From: Tessaracoccus defluvii
Lineage (GTDB): Bacteria; Actinomycetota; Actinomycetes; Propionibacteriales; Propionibacteriaceae
Direction: 5' to 3'
Length of the DNA stretch: 64,000 nt
NCBI RefSeq assembly: GCF_014489575.1
Contig: NZ_CP060789.1
Span: 1,736,001 to 1,800,000 of the forward strand
Positions 45,845 to 55,784 of this stretch are shown in pieces. The number at the start of each line of letters is the position of its first letter. Within the stretch, counting starts at the first letter, position 1. A program made the translations under genes and the position numbers. The notes beneath the pieces were generated by a model. That model saw only the letters and a list, made by a program, of their open reading frames with translations, was not told where the DNA came from and searched no databases.

Positions 45845-47032
45845 ATGACCCACCCAGATGACATGGACTGGCTCTACCGCAGGGGCCAGGAGCCGGAGCC
45901 GGAACCGGAGCACACCGCGATCCTGCGTCCGGCCGACGCCGCCGCACTGGACCGCCCCTACCGGGGCCGGAAGACCGGACCTGCAGGCGGCCCTCCGCAC
46001 CAACCGCCGGCCCCGCAGCAGCCGGTCTCGTTCCAGCCGCCGCCCGCGCCTCCGCCCCCGGCGAAGCGCACCCGTCGCCGTCGCCGTCCGGTGATGCGCG
46101 TGATCGGCACGCTCTTCCTGGTGTGGGTTCTCTTCCTGGTCGGCGCACCCGCGTTCGCCTGGTTCTCCGGCACCAGGGTGGATGCCGCCTCGGCGGGCGA
46201 GCGCCCCGCCGACCAGCCCGGCACGACCGTGCTGCTGGTCGGATCCGACTCGCGGGAGGATCTGACGGACGAGGAGAGGGCCCTGCTGGGCACCGGCTCC
46301 ACCGAGGGTCGACGCACCGACACGATGATGCTGCTCCACATGCCGACGGTGGGCGATCCGGTGCTCCTGTCCCTCCCCCGTGATTCGCTGGTCGAGATCC
46401 CCGGCCGCAAACGCAACAAGCTCAATGCCGCCTTCGCCTTCGGAGGCGCTCCCCTGCTGGTGGAGACCATCGAGCACAACACCGGCGTCCGGCTCGACGG
46501 CTACCTCGAGGTCGGCTTCGCAGGAGTGGTCGACGTCGTCGACGCCGTCGGCGGCATCGAGGTGTGCCCGAAGTTCGACTTCGACGACAAAGACGCGCAC
46601 CTGTCCATGAAGGCCGGATGCCAACAGGTCGACGGGGTCACGGCGCTGGGGTACGTCCGCATGCGCAAGTCGGACAAGACCGGCGACATCGGCCGCATGG
46701 GCCGGCAGCGGGAGGTCATCGGCGCGATCGGCCGCGAGGTCGTCTCCCCCATGACGCTGCTGAATCCGGTCCGGTACTGGAACGTCAACCAGGCGGCAGC
46801 CCGCTCCCTCGCCCGCGGCGAGGACACCGGCATCGTGGAGGTGGCCCAGGTCGGCGTCGGCTTCCTCAGCGTCATGACCGGCCGCGGCATCTCGCTGATG
46901 GTGCCGGTCTCGGATGCCGATGCCCGCACCGACGTCGGTTCGGTCATGATCTGGGACGAGCAGGCCGCAGGCGGGGTGTTCGCGGCGCTCGCTGCCGGCG
47001 ACACGACGTCGCTGGAGAAGTACCGCAAGTGA
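45845..47032 (+). CDS. LytR-CpsA-Psr (LCP) family transferase
   Basis: 395 aa. Pro-rich cytoplasmic N-terminus (about 85 residues), one transmembrane helix, then the LCP domain with LLVGSDSREDL, GRRTDTMMLLHM, SLPRDSLVEIP and YVRMRKSDKTGDIGRMGRQ, which hold the catalytic Arg and Asp residues. Ligates wall glycans to peptidoglycan. GAGGAGG lies before ATG 45845. It forms a divergent LCP pair with 44221-45726. Confidence 0.92.
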   Translation: MTHPDDMDWLYRRGQEPEPEPEHTAILRPADAAALDRPYRGRKTGPAGGPPHQPPAPQQPVSFQPPPAPPPPAKRTRRRRRPVMRVIGTLFLVWVLFLVGAPAFAWFSGTRVDAASAGERPADQPGTTVLLVGSDSREDLTDEERALLGTGSTEGRRTDTMMLLHMPTVGDPVLLSLPRDSLVEIPGRKRNKLNAAFAFGGAPLLVETIEHNTGVRLDGYLEVGFAGVVDVVDAVGGIEVCPKFDFDDKDAHLSMKAGCQQVDGVTALGYVRMRKSDKTGDIGRMGRQREVIGAIGREVVSPMTLLNPVRYWNVNQAAARSLARGEDTGIVEVAQVGVGFLSVMTGRGISLMVPVSDADARTDVGSVMIWDEQAAGGVFAALAAGDTTSLEKYRK

Positions 47033-47043
47033 CGCGCGGCAGG

Positions 47044-47123
47044 TCCCTGAGGAGGTTGTGCCCTTCGACAAGCTCAGGATCCGGAACGAGGGCTCCTCAG
47101 GGAGCGCCTGAGCCTGTCGAAGG
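47044..47123. repeat. Interleaved inverted repeats at a convergent junction
   Basis: TCCCTGAGGAG (47044-47054) pairs perfectly with CTCCTCAGGGA (47093-47103), and CCTTCGACAAGCTCAGG (47062-47078) pairs with CCTGAGCCTGTCGAAGG (47107-47123) at 16 of 17 positions. The arms interleave (A-B-A'-B'), the order of a pseudoknot. The second pair matches a repeat motif widely scattered in actinobacterial genomes. Possibly a bidirectional terminator for the convergent LCP and HNH genes. Confidence 0.75.
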
Positions 47124-47135
47124 ACGAAGGACAGC

Positions 47136-48359
47136 TCAGTATGTGTCGGTGGGTGCCGAGTCCTTGTTGGGGCGCAGATACAAGGTGGAGTCCATGGTCC
47201 AGCCCCGAACGGGTTGCTGATCCGGCGGAGCATGACGCGGCGGCGGAACAGGATCCGGAATATGCGGCTCGATCTCCCAGCCATATCTCGCTTTGAACAC
47301 CAACCCGTCGGGCCGGTTCGGATTCCCCTCGATCGTGAACTCACCCCGGTGATGTTCCCGATGATGATGCGTACACAACGAGATCAACTCATCGATATCG
47401 GTGGCCCCGCCTTTGCTCCAGTGGCGCTTGTGGTGATTCTCGAGGAACCGGGTGACGGGGCAGCCGGGGTACCGGCAGCCACCGTCACGATCCTCGACGA
47501 GTTTGCGGGTGCGGTCGGGGACGATCCTCATGGATCGTCCTACCGACACCGGTGACGCGTTCTTCAGCCAGACGGGTCGGATGGTGCCGTCGCAGGTGAT
47601 CCGCTCCACCAGATGTCCGGGGAGAGCGCCCTGCTTGTTGATCCAGCCCTTGCCATCGGCTTCGAGGTGGACCAGGACCTTGTAATGCTGCCGGCGTGAC
47701 CCCGATTCAACCGTGGACAGTGAGCGGGACGCGACCTCGAGGATCGCATCAGCGAACGTGGCCTCGGCGTGACCGGCGGTGAACAGGGCGTCTTTCGCTT
47801 CGCGGAGGGCTTGTTCGACCAGGGCTCCTTCGAGGGCGTCGGCTTCGTAGCGCAGCTGGAACCGGCCCCCCAGCGTGCCCATCTGCAGCGTAGGCCCCTC
47901 ATCCCCAGACGGGCCGGGCCTCGGCGTTTCGTACTCGTCAGGCGGTTCCTCGAAGCCGTACTTCGGCAACGCCCGACGCAGCTGCTGCACCGTGGCATGC
48001 TCAACAAACACGGAGACCGCGTCGCTGTATTCAGCGGGAACATTCCGGGCGACCACGGTCATCTGGTCCAGACTCACGGTCCCGGCGGCCATCTTCTCCT
48101 CCAGCACGGGGAACTCGCCGCGGCGGCGGGCGATCGCGACAATGTCACGGGCCCGCGCCGGAGACGTCGCGCACATGACGCTGAGCCAGTGTTCGGGGGA
48201 TTGGATGCCGTTCTCGGCCCAGGTGAAAGTGTCGAGAACTTCTGCGGTCAGGGCGATGAGTTCGTTGTTCAGCTGGGCCAACTGCCCGGCGATCACACCC
48301 GCACGCTCCGCTGCTTCTTCCCAGCGGAGCAGGGTGTTGGTGTGGTCGGACAAACTCAT
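47136..48359 (-). CDS. DUF222/13E12-type HNH endonuclease
   Basis: 407 aa. N-terminal DUF222 helical domain (about residues 1-300) and a C-terminal HNH nuclease domain with CRYPGCPVTRFLENHHKRHWSKGG and LISLCTHHHREHH. This repeated actinobacterial family is often mobile; it may cut DNA but its target is unknown. The local base composition is lower in GC than its neighbours. Strong promoter at 48366-48394 and ATG 6 nt after the -10, so leaderless. Confidence 0.9.
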   Translation of the reverse strand: MSLSDHTNTLLRWEEAAERAGVIAGQLAQLNNELIALTAEVLDTFTWAENGIQSPEHWLSVMCATSPARARDIVAIARRRGEFPVLEEKMAAGTVSLDQMTVVARNVPAEYSDAVSVFVEHATVQQLRRALPKYGFEEPPDEYETPRPGPSGDEGPTLQMGTLGGRFQLRYEADALEGALVEQALREAKDALFTAGHAEATFADAILEVASRSLSTVESGSRRQHYKVLVHLEADGKGWINKQGALPGHLVERITCDGTIRPVWLKNASPVSVGRSMRIVPDRTRKLVEDRDGGCRYPGCPVTRFLENHHKRHWSKGGATDIDELISLCTHHHREHHRGEFTIEGNPNRPDGLVFKARYGWEIEPHIPDPVPPPRHAPPDQQPVRGWTMDSTLYLRPNKDSAPTDTY

Positions 48360-48365
48360 AACTAA

Positions 48366-48394
48366 TTGTACATCCGAGCGATTACGAGTTCAAG
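48366..48394 (-). promoter_or_regulatory. Promoter of the HNH endonuclease gene (leaderless)
   Basis: On the minus strand TTGAAC (48389-48394) and TACAAT (48366-48371) are 17 nt apart. Only 6 nt separate the -10 from the ATG, so transcription should begin at or next to the start codon. Confidence 0.75.
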
Positions 48395-48505
48395 AGTTTG
48401 CAGTCTGTTTTCTGCGGGTGTCTGGCGCCCCACCCTTCACGAATCTCTCCTGGCCCCCGCTCCACCTACACTAGACAGGCTCAGTCCAGGTACGAGGAGA
48501 CGACA

Positions 48506-50244
48506 GTGAGTCAGACGCCCCCAATTCCGGATGGCAGCAGGGGTCACAGCCCCCGCAGCAGCCATGGTCCCCGAACGGCGGCCCCGGTCAGCCGCCGTCC
48601 CAGCCCGGCTACCCGGCACAGGGTCAGCAGAACTTCGGTCCCCAGGGCCAGCCCGGCTACCCCTCGCAGGGTCAGCAGAACTTCGGTCCCCAGGGCCAGC
48701 CCGGCTACCCCTCGCAGGGTCAGCAGAACTTCGGTCCCCAGGGCCAGCCCGGCTACGGCCCCCAGGGCCAGCCCGGCTACCCCTCGCAGGGTCAGCAGAA
48801 CTTCGGCTCCCAGGGCCAGCCCGGCTACGGCCCCCAGAGCCAGCCCCCGAAGAAGAAGTCGAAGGTTCCGGCGATCATCGCCGGCGTCCTGGCACTGGCG
48901 CTGATCGCCGGCGGTGTGGTCTTCGGGCTCTCGTTCTTCCGCGGCTCCTCCGTCGCCGCCGCCAAGGCGCTTCCGGGCGACCTCGCCCTCGTGGTCGAGG
49001 TCAACCTCAACCCCGCCGTGGCCGACCAGCTCGCCCTCAAGGCCATCGTCGAGAAGTTCCCCGAGGGGAACCTCGATGAAGCCGGCACGGACTACAAGAA
49101 GGCCCTCTACACGCTGGTGGCACAGTCCGATCCCGACGCCCCCGACTACGACACCGAGATCGGGCCGTGGCTCGGGGACTCGATGGCGTCCGGCGTCCAC
49201 AGCCTGGCTGAGGCCGAGTCCGGCGACCGGATGCTGCTGGCGATCGAGACGAAGGACGAGGGCAAGGCCGAGGACTTCGCCAAGAAGCATCTGAGCGACA
49301 TGAACGTGTTCTTCGTGGAGAACGTCATGGTCGTCGCGGACGACGACGCCCTCAGCGCCGATTCGGTGAAGTCGGGCTCCATCGCCGACAACGCCACCTA
49401 CCAGGCCGACATGGCAGAGCTCGGCGGCTCCTCGCTCGCCACCGTCTGGTTCGCTCCCGGGCTCCTCACAGAGGCGATGGCCGAGGCCGGGGCCACCTCA
49501 GGCGTGGAGACCTCGCAGTTCGACGGGTTGCGCGACGCGTATGGCGCCCTGGGTCTCCAGGTTGCCGACGACATGCTGACGCTTCGCACGGCGATTCAGG
49601 CCCCGTCAGCCCCCACCACGACGGGCAGCGTGTCCGACCTGGTCGGTGGCCTGCCCGGCGACTCCGTGGCTGTCGCAGGCTCCGTCACCAGCGACGACAC
49701 CTTCAGCCAGCTCTGGACCATGCTCGAGGGACAGTACGGCATGGTCGACTCGCTGACCGAGCTGGGCATCAACGGCGCCGACGACCTCGCCGCCCTGGTC
49801 GGCACCCAGGCCGCATTCTCGTTCAACTACCCGGACGACCAGCCGGTCATCGGAGCGGTACTCCGCAGCGACGACCCGGCCAAGCAGAAGGAGATCTTCG
49901 ACGGGCTGGGCGACCTCTTCTCCCAGGTCCCCGAGCCGACCATCGCCTTCGGGCAGGAAGGTGACACCGGCTACATTGCCGTCGGCCAGGAGATCGCAGA
50001 TCTGAAGGCCCCGGCGACGAAGATCGGTGACGTCGACTCGTTCAAGCGGGTCGTCGAGGGTGAGGCCGGGAGCATCCTGTTCGTCAACGTCAACGCCGCG
50101 CTCGCTCTGCCGACCGTCTCGAGCATGCTGGACGGCGGCGCCCCCGACACACGCGCCTGGCTCGAGCCGGTGTCGTCGATCGGCGTCGTCAGCACCATCA
50201 AGGGCGACTATGCCCACGCCGTGGTGCGCGTGACCTTCAACTGA
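48506..50244 (+). CDS. DUF3352 membrane protein with repeat-rich N-terminus, one apparent frameshift
   Basis: GTG 48506 follows GAGGAG. The N-terminus is Gln/Pro/Gly-rich with 16-residue repeats (QPGYPSQGQQNFGPQG); a basic KKKSK and a transmembrane helix follow, then an extracytoplasmic DUF3352 domain of about 420 residues. The start is out of frame with the repeats; one extra C in the run 48518-48522 gives MSQTPPNSGWQQG and a 579-aa protein. The gene is probably intact in vivo. Function unknown. Confidence 0.82.
48601..48840 (+). repeat. In-frame 48-bp tandem coding repeats
   Basis: Full 48-bp units start at 48601, 48649, 48697 and 48769, with 24-bp half units at 48745 and 48817. Each full unit encodes 16 residues, QPGYPSQGQQNFGPQG or close variants; half units encode QPGYGPQG/S. 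Near-identity at DNA level implies recent expansion and probable length polymorphism. Confidence 0.9.
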
Positions 50245-50260
50245 CGACCAGTACGCGAAG

Positions 50261-50292
50261 CGGGGGCCGGGTGGACATCCACCCGGCCCCCG
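50261..50292. terminator. Bidirectional hairpin terminator
   Basis: A perfect 14-bp stem (50261-50274 with 50279-50292) closed by an ACAT loop, followed by a T-rich segment on the plus strand. It lies between the convergent DUF3352 and purE genes and can serve both. The clearest terminator in the window. Confidence 0.85.
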
Positions 50293-50305
50293 TTGTCGTT
50301 GCGCC

Positions 50306-50805
50306 TCAGCCGCGCGCGGCGGAACGGACCGCCTCGCCCTTCGCGTAGGCGGAATCACGCAGGGACTCCTGGAAGTCCAGCATCCGCTCCAGCAGCGCGT
50401 CGTCGGATGCGGCGAGGATCCGCACCGCCAGCAGCCCAGCGTTGCGGGCGTTGCCGATCGCGACGGTGGCCACGGGCACGCCCGACGGCATCTGCACGAT
50501 CGACAGCAGCGAGTCCATGCCGTCGAGGTGCTTCAGCGGCACCGGGACCCCGATCACGGGCAGCGGCGTCAGCGCGGCGAGCATGCCGGGCAGGTGGGCC
50601 GCTCCCCGGCTCCGGCGATGATGACCCTGATGCCCCGCTCGTGGGCCGATCGGCCGTAGCTGACCATGTCCTCGGGCATGCGGTGCGCGGAGACCACGTC
50701 CGCCTCGTAGGGCACGCCGAACTCCTCCAGCGCCGTGGCGGCCGCACCCATGGTGGGCCAGTCGGAGTCGGATCCCATCAGGATCGCGACGCGTGCGTCA
50801 CTCAT
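50306..50805 (-). CDS. purE: N5-carboxyaminoimidazole ribonucleotide mutase, with one apparent frameshift
   Basis: The N-terminal part has [12 protein letters not shown] and [11 protein letters not shown] (CAIR-binding, catalytic His), and the C-terminal part has [15 protein letters not shown] and [17 protein letters not shown]. The break lies in the C run 50604-50607 (G run on the coding strand); one more base gives [15 protein letters not shown] and a 166-aa protein. PurE and PurK convert AIR to CAIR in purine synthesis. It overlaps purK by 8 nt. Likely intact with a base-calling error. Confidence 0.9.
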
Positions 50806-51958
50806 CGGTTTCTCCCATCAGGTAGCGGGCGGAGTGCCGGGCGCGGCGCCGCACGTTGTCGAGGTCGGTGCCGCAGACCGTGACATGACCGACCTTGCGG
50901 CCGGGACGCACGTCCTTGCCGTACAGGTGGACGCGGGCGTCGCGGTCGCGGGCGAAGACGTGCAGGAGCGCGCCGGTCAGATCCGGCTCCGTGCCGCCGA
51001 GCACGTTGTGCATCACGACGACGTCGTCGCGGAGATCGGGTGAGCCGAGCGGCAGGTCGAGGACGGCGCGGATGTGGTTGTCGAACTGGCTGGTGCGGGC
51101 ACCGTCCATGGTCCAGTGGCCGGTGTTGTGCGGACGCATGGCCAGCTCGTTGACGACGATGCGTCCGTCGCGGGCCTCCATGAGCTCGACGGCGAGCACC
51201 CCGACCACGCCCAGTTCGGTGGCCACCTTCAGCGCGAGTTCCTGCAGCCCCGTGGCCACCTCGGCCGGGAGCCCCGGCGCAGGGGTGACGGTCTCGACGC
51301 AGATGCCGTCCTCCTGGACGGTCTCGCTGACCGGGTAGGCGACGAGCTGACCGGACGCCGAGCGGACGACGATCGCGGACAGCTCGCGGCTGAAGTCGAT
51401 GAACTCCTCCGCGACGATGACGACGGGCTCCCCCGCCGAGGTTTCCGCGAGCCCGTCGAACGGGACGCCCGCCTCGTCGGGGCCGTCCAGTTTCCAGACG
51501 CCCTTGCCGTCGTAGCCGCCGCGGGAGGTCTTGGCGATGATGGGCCAGCCCTGCCGGTCGCCGAACGCCCGCAGCGCGGCCGCGTCACCGCAGACCTCGA
51601 AGGCGGGGCAGGGCACGCCGAGCTCCGTCATCCTGGCCCGCATGGCTGCCTTGTCCTGCGCGAAGACCAGCGCCTCGGGGCCGGGTCGCACCGCCACCCG
51701 CTCCTGGAGGACGGCGAGGTGCCGGGTGGGAACGTGCTCGTGATCGAACGTGAGGACGTCGGCGCCGTCCACGAACGTCAGGAGCGTGTCGAGATCGTGG
51801 TAGTCACCGACGGTCGTGTCGGGCACGACCTGCGCGGCGGACACCCCCTCGGCCTCCGCGAGCAGGCGCACATCGATCCCCAGGGAGATCGCGGCCTGCT
51901 GCATCATGCGGGCGAGCTGCCCGCCTCCGGCGATGGCAACGCTGTAGCGGCGAGTCAC
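50798..51958 (-). CDS. purK: 5-(carboxyamino)imidazole ribonucleotide synthase
   Basis: 386 aa ATP-grasp enzyme. It begins with [13 protein letters not shown], has [12 protein letters not shown] and [10 protein letters not shown] for ATP binding, and [16 protein letters not shown] near the metal site. It carboxylates AIR using bicarbonate and ATP, feeding PurE. GTG 51958 lies 6 nt after TAGGCT (51965-51970), so leaderless. Confidence 0.95.
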   Translation of the reverse strand: MTRRYSVAIAGGGQLARMMQQAAISLGIDVRLLAEAEGVSAAQVVPDTTVGDYHDLDTLLTFVDGADVLTFDHEHVPTRHLAVLQERVAVRPGPEALVFAQDKAAMRARMTELGVPCPAFEVCGDAAALRAFGDRQGWPIIAKTSRGGYDGKGVWKLDGPDEAGVPFDGLAETSAGEPVVIVAEEFIDFSRELSAIVVRSASGQLVAYPVSETVQEDGICVETVTPAPGLPAEVATGLQELALKVATELGVVGVLAVELMEARDGRIVVNELAMRPHNTGHWTMDGARTSQFDNHIRAVLDLPLGSPDLRDDVVVMHNVLGGTEPDLTGALLHVFARDRDARVHLYGKDVRPGRKVGHVTVCGTDLDNVRRRARHSARYLMGETDE

Positions 51959-52001
51959 CCGGGCAGCCTACCAACCGGAGGCCGCCGGGCTGGGCGATGC
52001 G

Positions 52002-52499
52002 TCAGTCGTCGGACTCGTCGTGGACGGAGAACAGCAGCTCGGTGATGGCGACGTGTACGCGCTCGATGTTCGGCACGTCCGGCAGCGTCAGCGGCTGGCC
52101 GGCCGCCGTCTCCAGGATCAGCGTCCCGCAGCCGAGCATCCTGTCGGTCAGCGAGCGCTCGTAGTTGACGTTGTTGATGCGGCGCAGCGGCAGATCGTGG
52201 CCCACCTTGTTGATGATGCCTTTGCGTGTGATGACCCGCCGGTCGGTGACCGTGTAGGTCGAGGTCAGCCAGCGCAGGAACGGCGCGAGCACCAGCCACA
52301 GGAACAGGATCACCGCCAGGCCGACTGCAACCCAGGTACCCCAGGGCTGCGCGCTGGCGGGCAGCAGCGCGAGCGTCAGCCCGACTGCCGCTCCGAGGAG
52401 GATCAGGACGAACGCGGGTACGAAGAGCACCTTGACATGCGTGCGCACCGTGAACTGGATGTTCTCGTCCCGGCCGAGTTGGTCCTTGCTGATCACCAT
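52002..52499 (-). CDS. PH-domain (bPH2/YdbS-like) membrane protein
   Basis: 165 aa. Two transmembrane helices (about residues 25-75) followed by a bacterial PH domain with [17 protein letters not shown] and [23 protein letters not shown]. Found next to birA and purK in many actinobacteria. Function unknown, possibly membrane homeostasis. Confidence 0.85.
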   Translation of the reverse strand: MVISKDQLGRDENIQFTVRTHVKVLFVPAFVLILLGAAVGLTLALLPASAQPWGTWVAVGLAVILFLWLVLAPFLRWLTSTYTVTDRRVITRKGIINKVGHDLPLRRINNVNYERSLTDRMLGCGTLILETAAGQPLTLPDVPNIERVHVAITELLFSVHDESDD

Positions 52500-52541
52500 G
52501 GCGACCAGTGTGGCACGCCTCGTGTCCCAGCGGGCCGGTGC

Positions 52542-53327
52542 TCAGTCCAGTCGTGCGTGGACGACGTCGCCGACGGCGAACGCCCGCACCCCTGCGTCGG
52601 TGCGGACGAGCAGGCGACCGTACTCGTCGACACCGTCGCCGACCCCGGTGACACGGTGCCCCTCGTCGACCTGGATGCTGAGCGGCGCCCCGATCGAGGC
52701 ACAGACAGCCGTGTACTCGGCGCGCAGGGCACCCCGTTCGCTCCATTCGCCATAGAGGACGGCGAACCGGTTGAGGACGGCCGCGACGAGCTGGTCGACC
52801 GGCGCGACGATGCCCTCCATGGCCAGCGACGTCGCCGTGGGCACGGGGAGGTCGTCGGCCGCGAGCGAGAGATTGATGCCGAGCCCGACGACCGCGAGGG
52901 CGCCGTCGGCCCGTTCGATCCGCTCCGACAGGATTCCGCACACCTTCCGGCTGCGGATCAGCACGTCGTTGGGCCACTTCAGCCGCACCGACGCGTCGGA
53001 CGGTGCGAACTCGGCGACGGCGCCGGCGACAGCCATGCCCGCCAGCAGCGACAGCCACCCCCACTGGGGAAAGAGCGGCTCCGGCCGCACCAGCAGGGAG
53101 AGCGAGACGGAGGCCCCCGGCGGGCTGACCCAGGTCCGGTCGAGGCGGCCGCGTCCGGCCGTCTGTTCGGCCGCGATCCGCACGAGCCCCGGTGGGCCGC
53201 CTGCCCGGGCGCGGGCGGCGAGGTCCGCGTTGGTCGAACCCGTCGCCGCTACGACCTCCACCGTCGGCAGAAGGTCAGAACAGGTCAACAGGCTGCGAAT
53301 CGTGTCAGCGTCGGGCATCTCGGGCAC
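52542..53327 (-). CDS. birA: Biotin-[acetyl-CoA-carboxylase] ligase
   Basis: 261 aa, monofunctional type without a DNA-binding domain. [12 protein letters not shown] and [18 protein letters not shown] bind biotinyl-AMP, and [18 protein letters not shown] is the lysine/ATP region. It biotinylates the BCCP domain of the carboxylase at 59730-61504. GTG 53327 is 6 nt after TAGCAT; the ATG two codons later lacks this signal. Divergent from pccB. Confidence 0.94.
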   Translation of the reverse strand: MPEMPDADTIRSLLTCSDLLPTVEVVAATGSTNADLAARARAGGPPGLVRIAAEQTAGRGRLDRTWVSPPGASVSLSLLVRPEPLFPQWGWLSLLAGMAVAGAVAEFAPSDASVRLKWPNDVLIRSRKVCGILSERIERADGALAVVGLGINLSLAADDLPVPTATSLAMEGIVAPVDQLVAAVLNRFAVLYGEWSERGALRAEYTAVCASIGAPLSIQVDEGHRVTGVGDGVDEYGRLLVRTDAGVRAFAVGDVVHARLD

Positions 53328-53384
53328 GGCGCAATGCTAGTGATACTCTCCTTCGGGCTGACCTGCGCGGGTAGGGTGACACGC

Positions 53385-54959
53385 ATGGAGATCGACCCCC
53401 ACACCACCGCTGGCCGGATCGCCAACCTGGGAGTGCGCATCGACGAGGCCGTGCACGCCGGTTCGGCCGAGGCCGTCGCGAAGCAACACGCGAAGGGCAA
53501 GATGACGGCGCGCGAGCGCGTCATGGCCCTCCTCGACGAGGGAAGCTTCGCCGAGTTCGACCAGTTCTCGCGCCACCGCAGCAACGCGTTCGGCATGGAG
53601 CAACGGCGCCCGTTCGGCGACGGCGTCATCACGGGCACCGGCTCGATCCACGGCCGCCCCGTGTGTGTCTTCAGCCAGGACGTGACCATCTTCGGCGGCG
53701 CCCTCGGCCAGGTCTACGGCGAGAAGATCGTCAAGATCCAGGACTTCGCCCTGAAGACCGGCGTGCCGCTGATCGGCATCAACGAGGGTGGAGGCGCCCG
53801 CATCCAGGAGGGCGTGGTCTCGCTCGCCCTCTACGGCGAGATCTTCCGGCGCAACACGCTGGCCTCCGGCGTGATCCCGCAGATCTCCCTGATCATGGGC
53901 GCCGCGGCCGGCGGCCACGTCTACGGCCCGGCGCTCACCGACTTCGTCGTCATGGTGGACCAGACCTCCCAGATGTTCATCACCGGCCCGGAGGTCATCA
54001 AGACCGTCACGGGCGAGGACGTCAGCATGGAGGAGCTGGGCGGCGGACGCACCCACAACACCAAGTCCGGCAACGCCCACTACCTGGCCGCCGACGAGTC
54101 CGACGCGATCGAGTACGTCCGCGAGCTCCTCAGCTACCTGCCGCAGAACAACCTCGAGGATCCTCCGATCTACGACGAGGAGGAGGTCGATCTGACGATC
54201 ACCGATCACGACCGCCAGCTCGACGTCCTGATCCCCGACGCGGCGAACCAGCCCTACGACATGCGCGACCTGATCCGCAACGTCCTCGACAACGACGAAT
54301 TCCTCGAGGTCATGCCGCTATTCGCCGGCTCCATCATCGTCGGCTTCGGCCGCATCGAGGGACGCTCCATCGGCATCGTCGCGAACCAGCCGCTGGTGCT
54401 GGCCGGATGTCTCGACATCGACTCGGCCGAGAAGGCCGCCCGTTTCGTGCGCACCTGCGACGCGTTCAACATCCCCGTCCTCACCTTCGTCGACGTCCCC
54501 GGCTTCCTGCCCGGCGTCGCGCAGGAGCATCAGGGCATCATCCGCCGCGGCGCCAAGCTGATCTACGCCTACTCGGAGGCCACCGTCCCGCTCCTGACGG
54601 TCGTCACCCGCAAGGCCTACGGCGGCGCCTACCTCGTGATGGGTTCCAAGGCGTTGGGTGCCGACATCAACCTGGCGTGGCCGACGGCGCAGATCGCCGT
54701 GATGGGCGCCCAGGGCGCCGTCAACATCCTCTACAGGAAGCAGTTGGCAGCCGCCGAGGACCCGGAGGCGGAGCGGGCGCGACTCGTCCAGGAGTACGAC
54801 GACGAACTGACCAACCCGTACGTGGCGGCGGACCGCGGCTACGTCGACCAGGTCATCTACCCCCACGAGACCAGGGCCCAGGTCATCCGGGCGCTCCGGC
54901 TGCTGCGCACCAAGCGCGGTGTGCTGCCGCCCAAGAAGCATGGGAACATTCCGCTGTGA
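53385..54959 (+). CDS. pccB: Acyl-/propionyl-CoA carboxylase beta subunit
   Basis: 524 aa carboxyltransferase. GGARIQEGV and the glycine pair in [16 protein letters not shown] form the first oxyanion site; [19 protein letters not shown] and [19 protein letters not shown] the second. Ends KKHGNIPL as in PccB/AccD5. It transfers carboxyl from biotin to propionyl- or acetyl-CoA. ATG 53385 lies 7 nt after TAGGGT. The epsilon subunit overlaps by 4 nt. Confidence 0.95.
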   Translation: MEIDPHTTAGRIANLGVRIDEAVHAGSAEAVAKQHAKGKMTARERVMALLDEGSFAEFDQFSRHRSNAFGMEQRRPFGDGVITGTGSIHGRPVCVFSQDVTIFGGALGQVYGEKIVKIQDFALKTGVPLIGINEGGGARIQEGVVSLALYGEIFRRNTLASGVIPQISLIMGAAAGGHVYGPALTDFVVMVDQTSQMFITGPEVIKTVTGEDVSMEELGGGRTHNTKSGNAHYLAADESDAIEYVRELLSYLPQNNLEDPPIYDEEEVDLTITDHDRQLDVLIPDAANQPYDMRDLIRNVLDNDEFLEVMPLFAGSIIVGFGRIEGRSIGIVANQPLVLAGCLDIDSAEKAARFVRTCDAFNIPVLTFVDVPGFLPGVAQEHQGIIRRGAKLIYAYSEATVPLLTVVTRKAYGGAYLVMGSKALGADINLAWPTAQIAVMGAQGAVNILYRKQLAAAEDPEAERARLVQEYDDELTNPYVAADRGYVDQVIYPHETRAQVIRALRLLRTKRGVLPPKKHGNIPL

Positions 54960-55165
54960 CCGAACCGCTGTCCTTCGCCAAGGCGCATCTCACCGAGGAG
55001 GAGATCGCCGCCGTCACCGTCGTGCTCACGGTCGCGACCCGGCCCGAGAAGCTGCGCTCCGCCGACGACCGGCCGCTGGCTGGCGGGTGGAAGTCGTACT
55101 ACCGCACCATGCGGGCCCAACTGATGCCGGGCCGCGACGCCTGGCGCACCTACCACCGGGGCTGA
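54956..55165 (+). CDS. accE: Acyl-CoA carboxylase epsilon subunit
   Basis: 69 aa. [15 protein letters not shown] and the C-terminal tryptophan-rich [11 protein letters not shown] are typical of the short actinobacterial epsilon subunit that stabilises the alpha-beta complex. GTG 54956 overlaps the pccB stop (GTGA). Downstream maf begins 1 nt after its stop. Confidence 0.87.
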   Translation: MTEPLSFAKAHLTEEEIAAVTVVLTVATRPEKLRSADDRPLAGGWKSYYRTMRAQLMPGRDAWRTYHRG

Positions 55166-55166
55166 T

Positions 55167-55784
55167 GTGCGGCTCATCCTCGCTTCGAAGTCCCCTGCCC
55201 GCCTCGCGCTGCTGCGCCGCGCCGGCCTCGCTCCGGAGGTGATCGTCTCCGGATTCGAGGAATCCCAGATCCGCAATCCGGTGCCCATCGATCTCGCCAT
55301 GACGCTGGCCCGCTGCAAGGGCGAATCGGTCGTCAGACGTCTGGACGGCGACTACATCCTGATCGCCTGCGACTCGGTCCTCGAGTTCGAGGGCAGGGCC
55401 CACGGCAAGCCGGGCACCGAGCAGGCGGCGATCGAACGCTGGCAGCGGATGCGCGCCCGCGAGGGCATCCTGCACACCGGCCACTATGTGGCGGTGAGCC
55501 GGGCCAGTGCCTTACACGATTCGGTGCGGATCGGTTCGACCACCGTCGCGTTCGCAGATGTGTCCGACGGCGAGATCGCCGCCTACGCCGCCACGGGCGA
55601 GCCGCAGCGGGTCGCGGGCGGATTCACGATCGACGGCCGGGGCGGGGCGTTCGTCACCTCGATCTCCGGCGATCCCTTCAACGTGATCGGGCTCTCCCTG
55701 CCGCTGGTGCGGCAGATGGTCATCGACCTGGGTGTCGCCTGGCAGGACCTGTGGGTCCCGCCGGACGACGAGGTCACCGCCTGA
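55167..55784 (+). CDS. maf: Maf family nucleotide pyrophosphatase
   Basis: 205 aa. LASKSPARLALLRRAGL at the N-terminus and ACDSVLEFEG (catalytic Asp) near residue 70, then KPGTEQAAIERW. Removes m5UTP, UTP or dTTP-like nucleotides and is linked to septum control. Start GTG 55167 gives the canonical N-terminus. Actinobacterial maf next to acyl-CoA carboxylase is a common arrangement. Confidence 0.92.
   Translation: MRLILASKSPARLALLRRAGLAPEVIVSGFEESQIRNPVPIDLAMTLARCKGESVVRRLDGDYILIACDSVLEFEGRAHGKPGTEQAAIERWQRMRAREGILHTGHYVAVSRASALHDSVRIGSTTVAFADVSDGEIAAYAATGEPQRVAGGFTIDGRGGAFVTSISGDPFNVIGLSLPLVRQMVIDLGVAWQDLWVPPDDEVTA

Noticed and set aside
48601..48840. Possible CRISPR-like array
   Set aside because: Units are contiguous, in frame with a protein and have no unique spacers.
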